Assembly (NCBI RefSeq): GCF_003576645.1
Contig: NC_044917.1
Location: 11,618,179-11,682,178, forward strand
DNA length: 64,000 bases
Reading direction: 5' to 3'
DNA from: Ipomoea triloba
Taxonomy: Eukaryota; Streptophyta; Magnoliopsida; Solanales; Convolvulaceae
Shown here: positions 23,541 to 34,339 of the stretch, in pieces
Layout: each line of letters opens with the position of its first letter
How positions within the stretch are numbered: the first letter of the stretch is position 1
The notes under the pieces: model-generated
What the model was told of the DNA's origin: nothing
What the model saw: only the letters and a program-made list of their open reading frames with translations
The model's database searches: none
Translations under genes and position numbers: made by a program

Positions 23541-23722
23541 GATGAATCTACTCACTAATTGGTACTACTATAATCATTTCCTCTTTCTCTCAAAAACTAC
23601 CATATTGACCTGAAGTCACAAAGACTCAAACAGAAGATTAAGGACCAAAAGAGGAAATACAGGAGAATCAACTAAGGGGGAGAAATCAAGGTTTTTGCCA
23701 AAAATTTGACAAAGGGGGAGAA

Positions 23723-24195
23723 TGTTGAATCAAAAGGTTGATCACAATTTTTTGGCAAAAAGAAATTCCAATTCAAGTCAGAAAAAGGAGTACACCAAGA
23801 TTAGAAATCAAATCCCAAACAAACTAGGAATAACACCAATACTGTTTTGGTTCTTATTAGTTGGCTATTTAAAGGACCTCTCACCATTACACCATTCACG
23901 AATTCCCTAGCTAATATTGTGAGGCATAAGAGAGTTCGAGAGGATTCTAAATTCCCCTAGAAAGTAGTACATGTGTTTAGGTTACAATAGATTAGATAGG
24001 AGAAGATCAATCTATTGTGTAATTTCTGGTCCCAAAACTATGTACTTTGAATATTAAGCTTTTAGTGGATTTAGGCAAATTCTCAAGACTGAGAAGTGCC
24101 TCGCAGAATAGGGTTTTTCCCAAACTGCGTTATCAAGTCTCTTGTGTTACAACTATTGTTTTAACATCTCTGTGTGCTGCGCATTACATTTTTCA
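23723..24195 (+). repeat. 3' LTR of Copia-type element
   Basis: Same length as the 5' LTR and near-identical; preceded directly by the polypurine tract and followed by the ACCTC target duplication. Confidence 0.95.
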
Positions 24196-24239
24196 ACCTC
24201 GTTAACCGAATCAGACAAACAAAATGGGACGGAGGTAGT

Positions 24240-25085
24240 ATTAATTAATGTTAGGATCATGGACTTACTATTACGTTAAAAATTATAACTTACAATAAAA
24301 ACGCAACTTTATTTTTTTTATATAGTCATCACATTTTTAATAAGCAAAATGCTGGACTTGACTTTACTTTCGCCCAATAATATCTATAGTCACCAATTAC
24401 TGAACTTGGCATTTTACCATCCTCCGCCAGTCTGCCTAACAATTTTCCTTCTAACACTATCAGCCTTAACTGCACAATTTTTTACGTTTGTTGGGACTCG
24501 AACTTGAGCTTACCACAATGCAAACGGTATAGCTCATAGTTAAGGCCAACTTTATTCCCTTGTACAACCACTACATTTTTTCAGAGGCTTTTCACCTATC
24601 TCCACCCAACAATACTTCTAGCCACCAATTGCTGAACTTGGCATTTTACTACCGTCTGCCAAACAATTTCCCTCCAAGCACTTGTCACCTTTAGTTGATC
24701 ATAATGAAGACACAATTTTATTATCTTATATTCTAATACTAGCACTACATTTTTAAGAAATACTCTGTATGAAATTGAAAATGTGTTTGGTTCGCACATG
24801 AGAATCAGAATCGGGATGGATATCAAATACTTAGTAATAATAATAGATTTTAATAAAAGTATTTTACATGTTTGGTAGTTTGGTAGAATAAGAATGATTA
24901 TTAATGATTGAGAAGAAGAGGATGACGAAAAATGAAATCCTTATTTTATTAAAAAATAAATTTTACAATTAATAAAGTAATTAAAATTAATGTTCTAAAA
25001 ATCTGTCAACCAAACATCTAAAATTACTTTCACCAACATCGCTCAATAAGTGGCAACTAATTACTCAAATCTAAAATTAATGTTC
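24240..25085. repeat. Diverged TRIM-like LTR sequence upstream of CNGC copy 1
   Basis: 24350-24690 contains repeated words such as CACCAATTGCTGAACTTGGC, TCCGCC and AACAATTTCCCTCC, which match on the minus strand the TRIM-like repeat found in the CNGC introns. No gene. The rest is AT-rich. Confidence 0.4.
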
Positions 25086-25473
25086 TACTCTTGTTTGAAG
25101 GAGTCAGCTCTGCTCTGCTCATCTCTCCCCTCAAAGTCTTCGCTACCTCTGTCTTGGTATTTGCGGTTAAGTTTCTCTGTACATTCCCTTTCTCACTGAG
25201 TTATGGCCAACTCTTCTTCTTAAGCCTTTCATTTCTAACTCGATCAGCCTTTAAGATTCTCAACCACTTCTCTACTGCTCGTTCTATTACCATTGTTTTC
25301 TCTCACCTTTTTGTCCGAATGCTGAAGGCGACTTCCGCTCATACCTCTACTGCAACATAGGTTCTTTTACCTCACACTCTACTCTACACTTTGTTTTTTT
25401 CTTGAAAAATGATTAAAGTTTACAACTTTACACTTTAATTTTGTGTATCTTTGGAATTATGATGAGTGATCAA
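25085..25473 (+). other. Likely 5' untranslated exon of CNGC copy 1
   Basis: This stretch is conserved almost base for base at 45965-46335, upstream of copy 2. It ends in a consensus donor (CAA followed by GTAAGTTAATG at 25474), while the ATG exon begins after an acceptor at 26340. That fits a non-coding first exon with an 867-bp leader intron. The transcription start was not located, and the open frame inside is not maintained between the copies. Confidence 0.5.
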
Positions 25474-26039
25474 GTAAGTTAATGTTTTTTTTTGTTTTTG
25501 TTCTTTTAGTATTTTTCTTCTGTTTGTTATTGTAGTTGAGGGATTTTGATCATTTCTTCAGTACACTGTATATGAATTGCCCTACGGGTTGCTTATAAGG
25601 TTTCTGTACCTGTTGAGGTTAAGATTGGAATTTGAAATTTTTGTTGTCTCTTCTGGCTATCATCAAGTCAGAATCATGCTCGATTGAGAGCTGCAGAGAG
25701 TCAGTCTGTGAGGGAGAAATTGATGTTTTTTTATGAGGGGTTTAATGATTGAAAATTGAAATTATTTTAAGGCCAGGGTGAATTGGTAGTTGACTTTTAC
25801 AGTTCTACTAATTATGGTAAACTTTTTTTTTTTTTTAAATATGCAAATTTTTTGTGTTAATTTGACATAAAATCAAGATTGTGGGTAAGAGGAGAGATAG
25901 GAATGCTGTCTACACCTTAATACCTTATCCAGGGGGACTCAAAATCCTAGTTTTGTTGCTGCTATTAGATTAGTACTCTGTGCTTCAAACTCATTGTCAT
26001 AATGTTGTTTTGATGCTGAATTTTGTGAGCTCATGAGCC

Positions 26040-26285
26040 TTTCTGTTGGGCGGAGGCGGGTAACAGGCCAAGTCCAGCAATTGGTGGCTAGGGAATTGCT
26101 GGGTTGAGGCCGGTGAAGAGCCAAGTCCAGAAATGTGATGGCAGTCTATAAGGAAATAAAATAAAGTTATGCCTCGCTACTAGCTGGTAACGGGCCAAGT
26201 CCAGCAATTGGTGGCTTGGGGATTGTTGGGCCTTCGCTATTAGCTATAGCTTTTGGCGTAGTGATAAACGACTTAATCTCAACAA
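26040..26285 (+). mobile_element. TRIM-like solo LTR in the leader intron
   Basis: Runs from TGTTGGGCGGAGGC to CTTAATCTCAACA (TG to CA) with repeated GGCCAAGTCCAGCAATTGGT. The same family at 29160-29390 carries, on the minus strand, the tRNA-Met site TGGTATCAGAGCC, which supports an LTR identity. In copy 2 most of this block is missing and only the end (about 46725-46790) remains. Confidence 0.5.
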
Positions 26286-26355
26286 ATTCTAAACTCTTTT
26301 TGTTTTTTTTCCTTCCCCAATATTTTAAAACATTTTGCAGCTCAACTATTTAGAA

Positions 26356-29300
26356 ATGGCTGCTTCTGAGAAAGATGTAGTACCAATGTTATCAGCCACA
26401 GATTCACAGACTGATGAAAGTGATGAACATGGATATCATCGAAGGTTTTCCTCTAGGGCAAGGAGTGCATCAATGTCTATTCCAGCGAACTCCATGGAGT
26501 CATATTATACTGAAAATGCTCTTCTTGGATTTACTGGTCCCCTGAGAAATGAAAGGCGGACTCCTTTTGTACAGATGAGTGGGCCCTTGTATGGTGGCCA
26601 CAAGCCTGAGAGCAACCTTAGACCATCTCAAGTAACTTTAGGACGCAAGTCAACTGGACTAACAATGGAAAAATATCCTTCTGTGGCTGGGAGGGAATCA
26701 AATGGTTGGGCCAATGATGACTATTTCGGGAAAAATGAACATCTCTTAAGATCTGGGCAGCTGGGAATGTGCAATGATCCATACTGCACGACATGCCCAG
26801 CCATAGACATCTTAAATGCGCAGAAGAAAAAGTCAAAACCATCAGAGATATATGATCACAAGGTATTCTGCTTTATGTAAATGGTCGTTTTTATCCACTC
26901 TCCAGCTGGCCGGGAGAGTTTGCCTGGCCCATGCTACCTAAAGTGCTCTAATGTTGAATCTAATGTGACTGTGCAGTTCCATAATATGATATATGGAGAC
27001 GCAAAAGGTTGTGCGAAGAAAATTTGTTCTTTTTTGTCTTCACGCATTCCAGGTGTCATGAATCCACATACTAAGGTGGTGCAATGGTGGAACAAATTCT
27101 TTGCCATCTCATGCTTATTTGCAGTTTTCATAGATCCCTTGTTCTTGTTTTTGCTGACTGTGAATAAGGTACCGACTTAATTGTGCTTGTCTTAGATATC
27201 TCTTAGACTTCAACTGATTTAATCACATGCCTATTGCATTTAGAATTGCCTTTAATTTCTCCTTTTGGTTCTAGGATAACAAATGCATAGTACTAAACTG
27301 GCCCCTGACAACCACAATTGTGATTTTAAGGAGCTTGACTGATTTCATACACTTAATAAACATGCTTCTTCAGGTACGTAACTATTCTCCTCGTGCACTA
27401 AGATGCATTTTACACACGCACACACACACACACATATATTGCTATTACAATGTTGCTACCTGCTTCTTTTTTCTGGTCAGAGTATTGGCTGTTGTATAAG
27501 TGCATAATGTATAGGTCCTTTAATTTTTGGTTAATTTAGTTAGAAATGTTATGTTAGCAATTTTCTTCTTCCATCCCAGTTAGTTATCACAAAAATTTTA
27601 AAAAGTAAAATTTCACAAAACCTTCTTCCAATTATGCATGCGAAACAGATTCTTTTGGACTTGACTGGTATTCGTGTCTTCATTAGTACGTACTTCAGAT
27701 TACATTGGACACTTTCGATCAGTTGGCTTGATTATTGTGCTAATTATTACCCTATCAATTTTAATTTGCAGTTCAGGTTGGCTTATGTTAATCCTGAATC
27801 CAGGGTTGTCGGAGCAGGTGATTTAGTTGATCACCCCAAGAAAATCGCTCTCCATTACCTTAAAGGATATTTTGTTATTGATTTCTTTATTATATTGCCA
27901 TTTCCTCAGGTAAACCCCCAGTTCCATTCCACTTATAAACTTCTATTTGTGTGCCATATGTTCTCTTTTTCTACTTTTCTTAAATCATAAAATATGATGG
28001 GCTCTAGATATATGCTATTTGTTTTTACCGAATATATATATATATATATAGATCTAGTTCTTGTCCCGGCCTTCGACTACCTTAGCCATCTTGTCGAATT
28101 TCCCATTCAGACAGTACTTGATAATGTGAGTTATGTGCATTTGAACTTGTATCAAAATGCATTATATATGTAGATAACATTACTCTATTATATACTACTA
28201 GTAACATGTTGTAATTGCATTATGGATCACGATAAATACAGGATTGTAGTTTCGATCTTATTTTAGTTTAGTTATACTAAAATTAAATATACGCAATTAG
28301 TATCCTTTTGATCGACCTTGGGTCTTTAACTTATTTCATGGTAAAGCTAAGCATAGCATGGATTTCTGTTAACTACTAAGTTTGTGTGCGTATTTCACAT
28401 CTGCAGATCATTATATTGTTGATTTTACCTAGATCAATGAGGTCTGGTGCAAATTTTGCAAAAAACCTTTTGCGAGCAGCAATTTTGGTTCAATATGTGC
28501 CTAGATTGTTTCGGTTTCTGCCTTTGATCGCGGGGCAGTCTTCAAGTGGCTTCATTTTCGAGTCAGCATGGGCTAACTTTGTGATAAATCTTCTAACTTT
28601 TGTGTTGGCTGGCCATGTCGTTGGGTCATGTTGGTACCTTTTTGGCTTACAGGTAAGAACGAACTAATGGAGATATATATTTGTAGATTTTGGTGGCGTA
28701 TATGACTTAATAAACTCAATCTGCACTAATTTTTCTTTTTCCTGCTCCAGAGGGTGAACCAATGTCTTCGTGATGCGTGTCATGATTCGCATATAGAATA
28801 CTGCCGGCGCTTCATTGACTGTGGGCATAGTTACTCCGCCCGAGAATTCTCAAATTATTCATCATGGTCTAACTGGACAAGAAATGTAAATGCAACTGCT
28901 TGCTTTGACAAGGATTACAAGGATGGTTATTATGGAATATATGGCCAGGCAGTCAATCTCACCACAAAGCATAGTATTGTTACGAGATACGTTTACTCGT
29001 TGTTTTGGGGCTTTCAGGTATTTACAGCTAGTAGCAAAGGCGCAATTTTATTTTCTTATAGACCGCCCATCACAATTTTGAGAGGCCACCAATTGATGGA
29101 CTTGGTCCTTTACTGGCCTCCGCCCAACAATTCCCTCTCCTACACCAGTTTTAACTGCGTAGTTCCGTGATCTGGCTCTGATACCAAATGTTAAAATCAA
29201 ACGCTTGCCACTACGCCAAAAGCTATAACTAGTAGCGAAGGTGCAACTTTATTTCCTGACTGCCATCACAATTTCGAGAGACAGGGTGCTAGACTTGGCT

Positions 29301-31668
29301 CTTTCATCGGCCTTTGCCCAACAATCCCCTAGCTACTAATTGATGGACTTGGCCCTTACCGGCCTCCGCCTAACAAGATAGTTTTCACATTTCATTGTCG
29401 ATTTTACTTATAGGCACTCAATCTCACTTTTCATTTCTTTAATTGCATTATAAATTTACTTTTATTTTGCTGCAAATTATTTCCATCTTATATTATTATT
29501 ATTATTATTTGTTGGTGGTTAGCAAATAAGTACACTTGCTGGGAATCAAGTTCCAAGTTATTTTGAGTGGGAAGTTCTTTTCACTATGGGCATTATTGGA
29601 TTGGGTCTTCTACTTTTTGCTCTACTCATTGGAAACATGCAAAACTTTCTACAGTCGCTTGGTCGCAGGTAAATCTATCTGTTACTTCTGTTATGGGCTG
29701 CTTAACAAAATATAGGGATAGATTTAGAAAACCCAATTTTTTAATCTTTTTTTTTAAATCATGAGAGCAAATAAAATACAGAATCATATACTGGTGCTTA
29801 GCTTCCTTGTTTTTTGGAAAATATTTTATTATGCAAGAATGTTTTCAAGCAAAAGAAGCATTATGTTACGGTTGCACCCTGCATTGTCTAATACAGGCAG
29901 TTGGAAATGTCACTGAGGCGTCGTGATGTTGAGCAGTGGATGAGCCATCGGCGCTTGTCAGATGATTTAAGAAGGTAGGTACCTTTTAGGCTGGTTTTCT
30001 TAAATTAATTATTGGCCTGCTTCATTTAAAAATGCATGTATGTATATAGCATCATTTTCGTTCAATTCCTTGTAGGCGAGTTCGACAAGCTGAACGCTAT
30101 ACTTGGGCAGCTACAAGAGGGGTCAATGAAGAAAGGCTGTTAGAGAATCTACCTGAAGACATCCAAAGAGATATAAGAAGGCATCTGTTTAGATTTGTCA
30201 AGAAGGTGAGTTTGATCGAGTTAATAGTACATTTTCCTTAATTGTCATTATTCTCGATCTCTTCTTGAGGGTCATTGCTTTCCTTGTGAAGAATACTTAA
30301 TTCATCATTTGAAATCAATCATGCAAACTTTATATATATATAGAGTTAGGATCATGATCACTTGTTTAGGTAAGATCGCGAGATCAGATCTTGTGCATCC
30401 ATTTAATAATTTAATAGTTTAGATTGATTTAAGATGCTAAGTTGAAGTGTGTGCTAACGGTAATGATCTATTGTTGAACGGTAATATATATATGGCTTCA
30501 ATTCCTTACTATATGTATGTGTTGATATATATGCCCGGGGGCAGGTCCACATTTTTGCAATGCTAGATGAGCCAATCTTAGATGCCATTTGTGAAAGATT
30601 AAGACAAAAGACATATATAAAAGGAAGCAGAGTTTTGTACCAAGGTGGTCTCATCGACAAGATGGTTTTCATCATCCGGGGAAACATGGAAAGCACCGGA
30701 GAGGATGGAAATGCGACCATATTGTCTGAAGGGGATGCTTGTGGGGAAGAACTACTCTCATGGTGCCTAGAGCATTCTTCTGTAAATAAAGGTACATAAA
30801 TCTGTTCAACAACTTATATTCTATCAATTAAGGAACTACTTGTCGGGCAGAGGCCGGTGAATGGCAAATCCAGCAATTGGTGGCTAAAGGATTGTTGGGC
30901 AGAGGCCTATGAAGGGCCAAGTCTAGCACCCTGCCTCTCGAAAATGTGGTGGCAGTAAATAAGGAAATAAAGTTGTGCCTTCCTTCGAACTTTTGGTGTA
31001 GTGTTAAGCGCTTAATCTTAACACTGCTACTTGAACTTCAACTTCATAATTGAATTTCCTAAACTTGATTTTAGGCAACCTAACTACTTAACTCGATTTA
31101 GGGACAACCTAAACATTATTCCAACAGAACACTACTTAATTAGGTAGAATATATACAACAATGACAGACATGACAAGACAAGAATGTAAACTGTGTAACA
31201 CTGAATTGTTTCATTCTTAAATTTGTGTTTCATACACCAGATAGAAGAAAGATCAGAATTCCAGGACACAGGCTGCTTAGTAATCGGGGTGTCGAGTGCC
31301 TAACCAACGTCGAAGCATTTATATTGCGGGCAGCAGATATTGAAGAAGTCACTTCTCTGTTTGCAAGATTTTTGAGGAGCCCGCGGGTTCAAGGTGCCAT
31401 AAGGTATTATATATCTATTCTTGGATGAGCTCCATCTTTTAAAATATATTAGATATTAAGGTTTCCTTATTAATGATAATCCCATTTACTTAAAATGTGT
31501 TGTCTTATATAATATATATGCAGGTATGCATCTCCTTATTGGAGAGGTCGTGCAGCAAGGTGCATTCAAGTTGCATGGAGATATAGGAAGAAGCGTCAAA
31601 GTCGTGCAGATGGCGCCAGCCCACAACATTCTCTTCTTAGAGACGAAAATCTGTTCATCAACTTGTAG
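26356..31668 (+). CDS. Cyclic nucleotide-gated ion channel, CNGC19/20-type (copy 1)
   Basis: Twelve coding exons splice with GT-AG borders into 785 codons: 26356-26862, 26977-27168, 27275-27373, 27772-27909, 28407-28652, 28751-29017, 29523-29668, 29897-29974, 30076-30205, 30545-30791, 31241-31403, 31524-31668. The cytosolic N-terminus holds a Cys motif (CNDPYCTTCP, C139/C144/C147) typical of group IVa. Six membrane segments follow, starting with FFAISCLFAVFIDPLFLFLL. The pore filter AGNQ (489-492) is the IVa type. A C-linker, the cyclic-nucleotide-binding domain with phosphate-binding cassette GEELLSW (about 668-674) and an IQ calmodulin site (RCIQVAWRYRKKR) close the protein. Such channels carry Ca2+ in membranes and act in immunity and wounding. 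The second exon start at 26977 was chosen because it gives FHNMIYGDAKG in frame, as in the family. Every exon boundary is shared with copy 2 except the eighth exon's acceptor. Confidence 0.92.
29085..29390 (-). mobile_element. TRIM-like repeat with tRNA-Met primer binding site in a CNGC intron
   Basis: On the minus strand the order is an LTR-like unit ending TTTTAACA, then TTTGGTATCAGAGCC (initiator tRNA-Met site, 29167-29182), then a second unit with GGGCGGAGGCC. It has no coding capacity, which suits a terminal-repeat retrotransposon in miniature. The homologous insertion is present in copy 2 (49385-49650), so it predates the gene duplication. Confidence 0.5.
30839..31022 (+). mobile_element. 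TRIM-like solo LTR in a CNGC copy 1 intron
   Basis: From TGTCGGGCAGAGGCC to CTTAATCTTAACA, with internal GGCCAAGTCTAGCACCCTG. Flanks CTACT and CTGCT could be a 5-bp target duplication with one mismatch. Only traces of this repeat occur at the equivalent place in copy 2. Confidence 0.5.
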
Positions 31669-31996
31669 ACTGTAAATGTTTTTGTTGTGTATGTAACATT
31701 ATAGTTTGTAAAATTTTGTCGTCAGCTTCTAGTTTGTGTTCTCCCACAGGCATTATATTTGTCATCCAATATAGACCGAATTAGTGTGCATGTAATACAT
31801 TATTTCTATGAGTTGGGATCTAGATTTTGCAAATCTTAGCCATGAGAATACTGAATACCCTCTCACATATAAATTAAAGACACATTTTAGCCATAAAAAA
31901 TAAACGATCAAATGGTTATGATTAAAAGTCAAAACCTTAAATTCATGTAAAAGTTTAAACTTCCGTCCAAATAGATAAAATATGAGTTTCTATATT

Positions 31997-32581
31997 TGAT
32001 GGGTAATAAATAGGCTCTGGGATTGCTTGTGGAATCACCTGCCCCGAGACCATCTGGTCAAGTACTTCGCCTGGTCGGCCAATTTCAATTCGTGCTCGGC
32101 TTAGAGGATTGGAGAGTCTAGCATGGACTACAAGTAAATTAAAGAAGACCTACTAGCCCTTGCAGGAGGGGCGGCTGACGACGTGCATGAATGATGGATC
32201 TGTTGCCTAAGGTAGTCAACCTACACACAGTTGGAGGGCGGCTGATGAACTAGACCAACGGGAGCACGCCATGTCAAGTAATTGGTACTTGGAGGAGTTG
32301 GAGCATTAAATGACTTAGCCAACCTCATTAGTATAAATAGAGGGGTCCTCCTTCAACTATCATATTCACTACTAAATACTACATTGTAACTCAAGTCCAC
32401 CTATAACCATCTTCTACTCTATATATAATACAACAAAGTCTTATTAGTCATTCTAGTCGTCCATTGGGCAAACTAACCGACCAACCAGTCCTACCGACTA
32501 ATTTACTAAGCGTCGTTTTACTTGTTCACTACCTTTGTATTAGTAGCATAATCATCACCCCCGGTTCAATTTACACTATCA
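31997..32581 (+). mobile_element. Probable solo LTR
   Basis: Begins TGATGGG and ends CTATCA, so the first four bases are inverted at the other end. Flanked by ATATT (31992-31996) and ATATG (32582-32586), a near-perfect 5-bp duplication. A TATA-like box (GTATAAATAGAGG, near 32330) lies in the middle, as in LTR promoters. It sits at the right edge of the first CNGC duplication unit and directly upstream of the RPC4 fragment. Confidence 0.55.
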
Positions 32582-32583
32582 AT

Positions 32584-32998
32584 ATGTTCAAGCAACCAGC
32601 GAAGGCAGAAGGCAGCGAGACAGCCAGCAACAACCCGAGGGCGATGAGGGCTAGGGCCTGTAAATTTGATGATTTGCCCGGAGGCTATCTTGGTAAAATG
32701 GTGGTATACAAGAGTGGAGCTATCAAGATGAAACGCTTTATGATGTAAGTTCGCACCCTTCCTGCATTGCATCAAAACTCTTAATCTTTTATGAAAGGTA
32801 AAAACATTATGGAAAGAACCATAGAAAATCTATGTTTATGTTTGAACACGTACAGGTTTCTCTCGGTATAAATTGCGTGTTCTCTCAGGATGTTGTCGCA
32901 ATGAACACAGAAGAGAAGAACTGCTGCAACGTCGAGGAAATTAGCAGACTGTTATGACTCCAGATGTCGACTCCCTCCTGGCAAGCATGCCGAATTGA
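32584..32998 (+). pseudogene. C-terminal fragment of RNA polymerase III subunit RPC4
   Basis: The first piece (32584-32744) encodes FKQPAKAEGSE, then CKFDDLPGGYLGKMVVYKSG, the conserved RPC4 C-terminal signature. It ends at a GTAAGT donor. The second piece (32856-32998) continues with LGINCVFSQDVVAMNTEEK and, after a frame change, VMTPDVDSLL. Two frame disruptions (near 32735 and 32948) and lack of the N-terminal two thirds mark it as a broken copy. The retained intron shows it was not made from mature mRNA. RPC4 normally works in Pol III initiation and termination; this copy cannot. Confidence 0.75.
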
Positions 32999-33239
32999 TG
33001 ATAGGTTTTTTTGTTGTAAGTTTTTTTTTTTGGTCATACATATAGCAGCATTGCACATTTACACATCTGCATTTCTTTCTCTATGAACTGATACAAAGGT
33101 TTTTTGTATCATTCCTACAAAATTCTTTTGCCAAGACGTCTAAAGAAGCACATGATAATCTGAAATGCAATTTTTTGAGACATATATACTACACAAATTA
33201 TAAATATGTAGTTTCACTATCAATTTAAACTGAGACAGA

Positions 33240-33241
<2 letters not shown>

Positions 33242-33289
<48 letters not shown>
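33242..33289. repeat. (TA)n microsatellite
   Basis: Uninterrupted TA repeat in the intergenic stretch after the RPC4 fragment. Confidence 0.95.
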
Positions 33290-33293
<4 letters not shown>

Positions 33294-33810
33294 AGAATGA
33301 CAGAGCATGTATTTAAATTTGAAATTAAACACAACCGAGAGGATATTATCCCAAGAAAAAGAAAATGTTGAGAGTTGATGCAAACTGTTAACCACACATG
33401 GGAATGACTTTGACCAAATCTTGGATTCTAACATTACCCAACAATATATATCAAAATCAAACTCGTACATTCAGGAATGTTACTACTCAGTAGAAAATTT
33501 TATGTTTCCAGTACCGGTATGGGTGTTAGGACTCAAGGGGTCAACAGAACAAAATTGAAGCAATGGCCAACAGCTACAGCTACACAATACTAAAACATAC
33601 AACACCTCAAATGCAGCAGCTTCAGGTAGGTTGGGAAATCAATGGACTCAAATTTGTATAGATGTCTCCTGCACAATAGCAAGAAGTAATTGAACCATCC
33701 AGAATTTGAATACCTGCAAACAAGTGCTCTGGTCTTTTGTAATGCCAGGCACTCCTGATTACGCGCAGGTTGATATATCCCCAGAGATTTTTCCTAAAAT
33801 CGCTGCACAT

Positions 33811-34287
33811 TGTTGCGCCCGCGGAAGTGGGATAGATCAGATTGCAACAATAATTTGAGAAAGAAAAATAAATGAGGCACAGATTTTACGTGGAAAACCC
33901 CTAAACAAATTAGGGTAAAAACCACGGGCAAGGGTAGAAAATTTCACTATAAGAAAATAGGAGTTACAACTACTCTCTAACTAACCAGGAGAAAACAAGG
34001 ATAATTCTCTCTTGCTAGGAAGGAGAAATACACTTAACAAACTCTCTAATATCTCTAGTATATGAGGGAAGAATAGAATGATTTGGGATGACTAGAATGG
34101 CAAAATGACCTCCCTATTTATAGTTGAGAAATTGGGTCATTTTGTAGTTAGTCCAAAGTTTAGGGACCAAATAATAAATATTTTGGTAAGTGCCTAACTC
34201 CATGCCTAACCCTTTTTGACTTGCCTAATTCTTTGTCAATTGTTGATATTTGCCTAATTATGGCTGCTGCAACATTCTTTGCCGACA
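33811..34287 (-). repeat. 3' LTR of the minus-strand Copia
   Basis: Outer border meets CACAT; inner border meets the polypurine tract (minus strand CTTCAAGTGGGAGAT). Confidence 0.95.
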
Positions 34288-34339
34288 ATCTCCCACTTGA
34301 AGATTAGATTGTAACAATCATATCTTCACACCATTCTTT

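Larger units (their letters stand above)
19597..24195 (+). mobile_element. Copia-type LTR retrotransposon, young but deleted
   Basis: Two 473-bp LTRs (19597-20069 and 23723-24195) start TGTTGAATC and end TTTTTCA. They differ at about three positions that I could see. A 5-bp target duplication ACCTC lies at 19592-19596 and 24196-24200. The primer binding site TGGTATCAGAGCC (20072-20084) matches initiator tRNA-Met, and a polypurine tract AAAGGGGGAGAA lies at 23711-23722. The internal region holds gag, protease and the pre-integrase/early integrase region, then jumps to the end of RT. Near-identical LTRs indicate a recent insertion, most likely mobilised by proteins from another copy. Confidence 0.95.
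19377..24239. mobile_element. Stowaway-like MITE split by a Copia-type element
   Basis: The left part starts CTCCCTCTGTCCCATTTT at about 19381. The matching inverted end, AAAATGGGACGGAGGTAG, lies at about 24221-24237 beyond the retrotransposon, with TA at both outer borders. The left portion up to 19596 and the right portion from 24201 together form one MITE of about 255 bp, matching the intact relative at 57660-57914. Confidence 0.75.

Noticed and set aside
25091..25360. 89-codon frame upstream of CNGC copy 1
   Set aside because: Not conserved in frame in the copy 2 counterpart; better explained as a 5' untranslated exon.
26881..26976. In-frame extension upstream of the second CNGC coding exon (SLPGPCYLKCSN)
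   Set aside because: Splicing at 26977 keeps phase and joins directly to the family's FHN-type motif; the extension would need a weak acceptor inside a coding-like intron tail.
33140..33470. Frames with (IY)n peptides
   Set aside because: Produced by a TA microsatellite.
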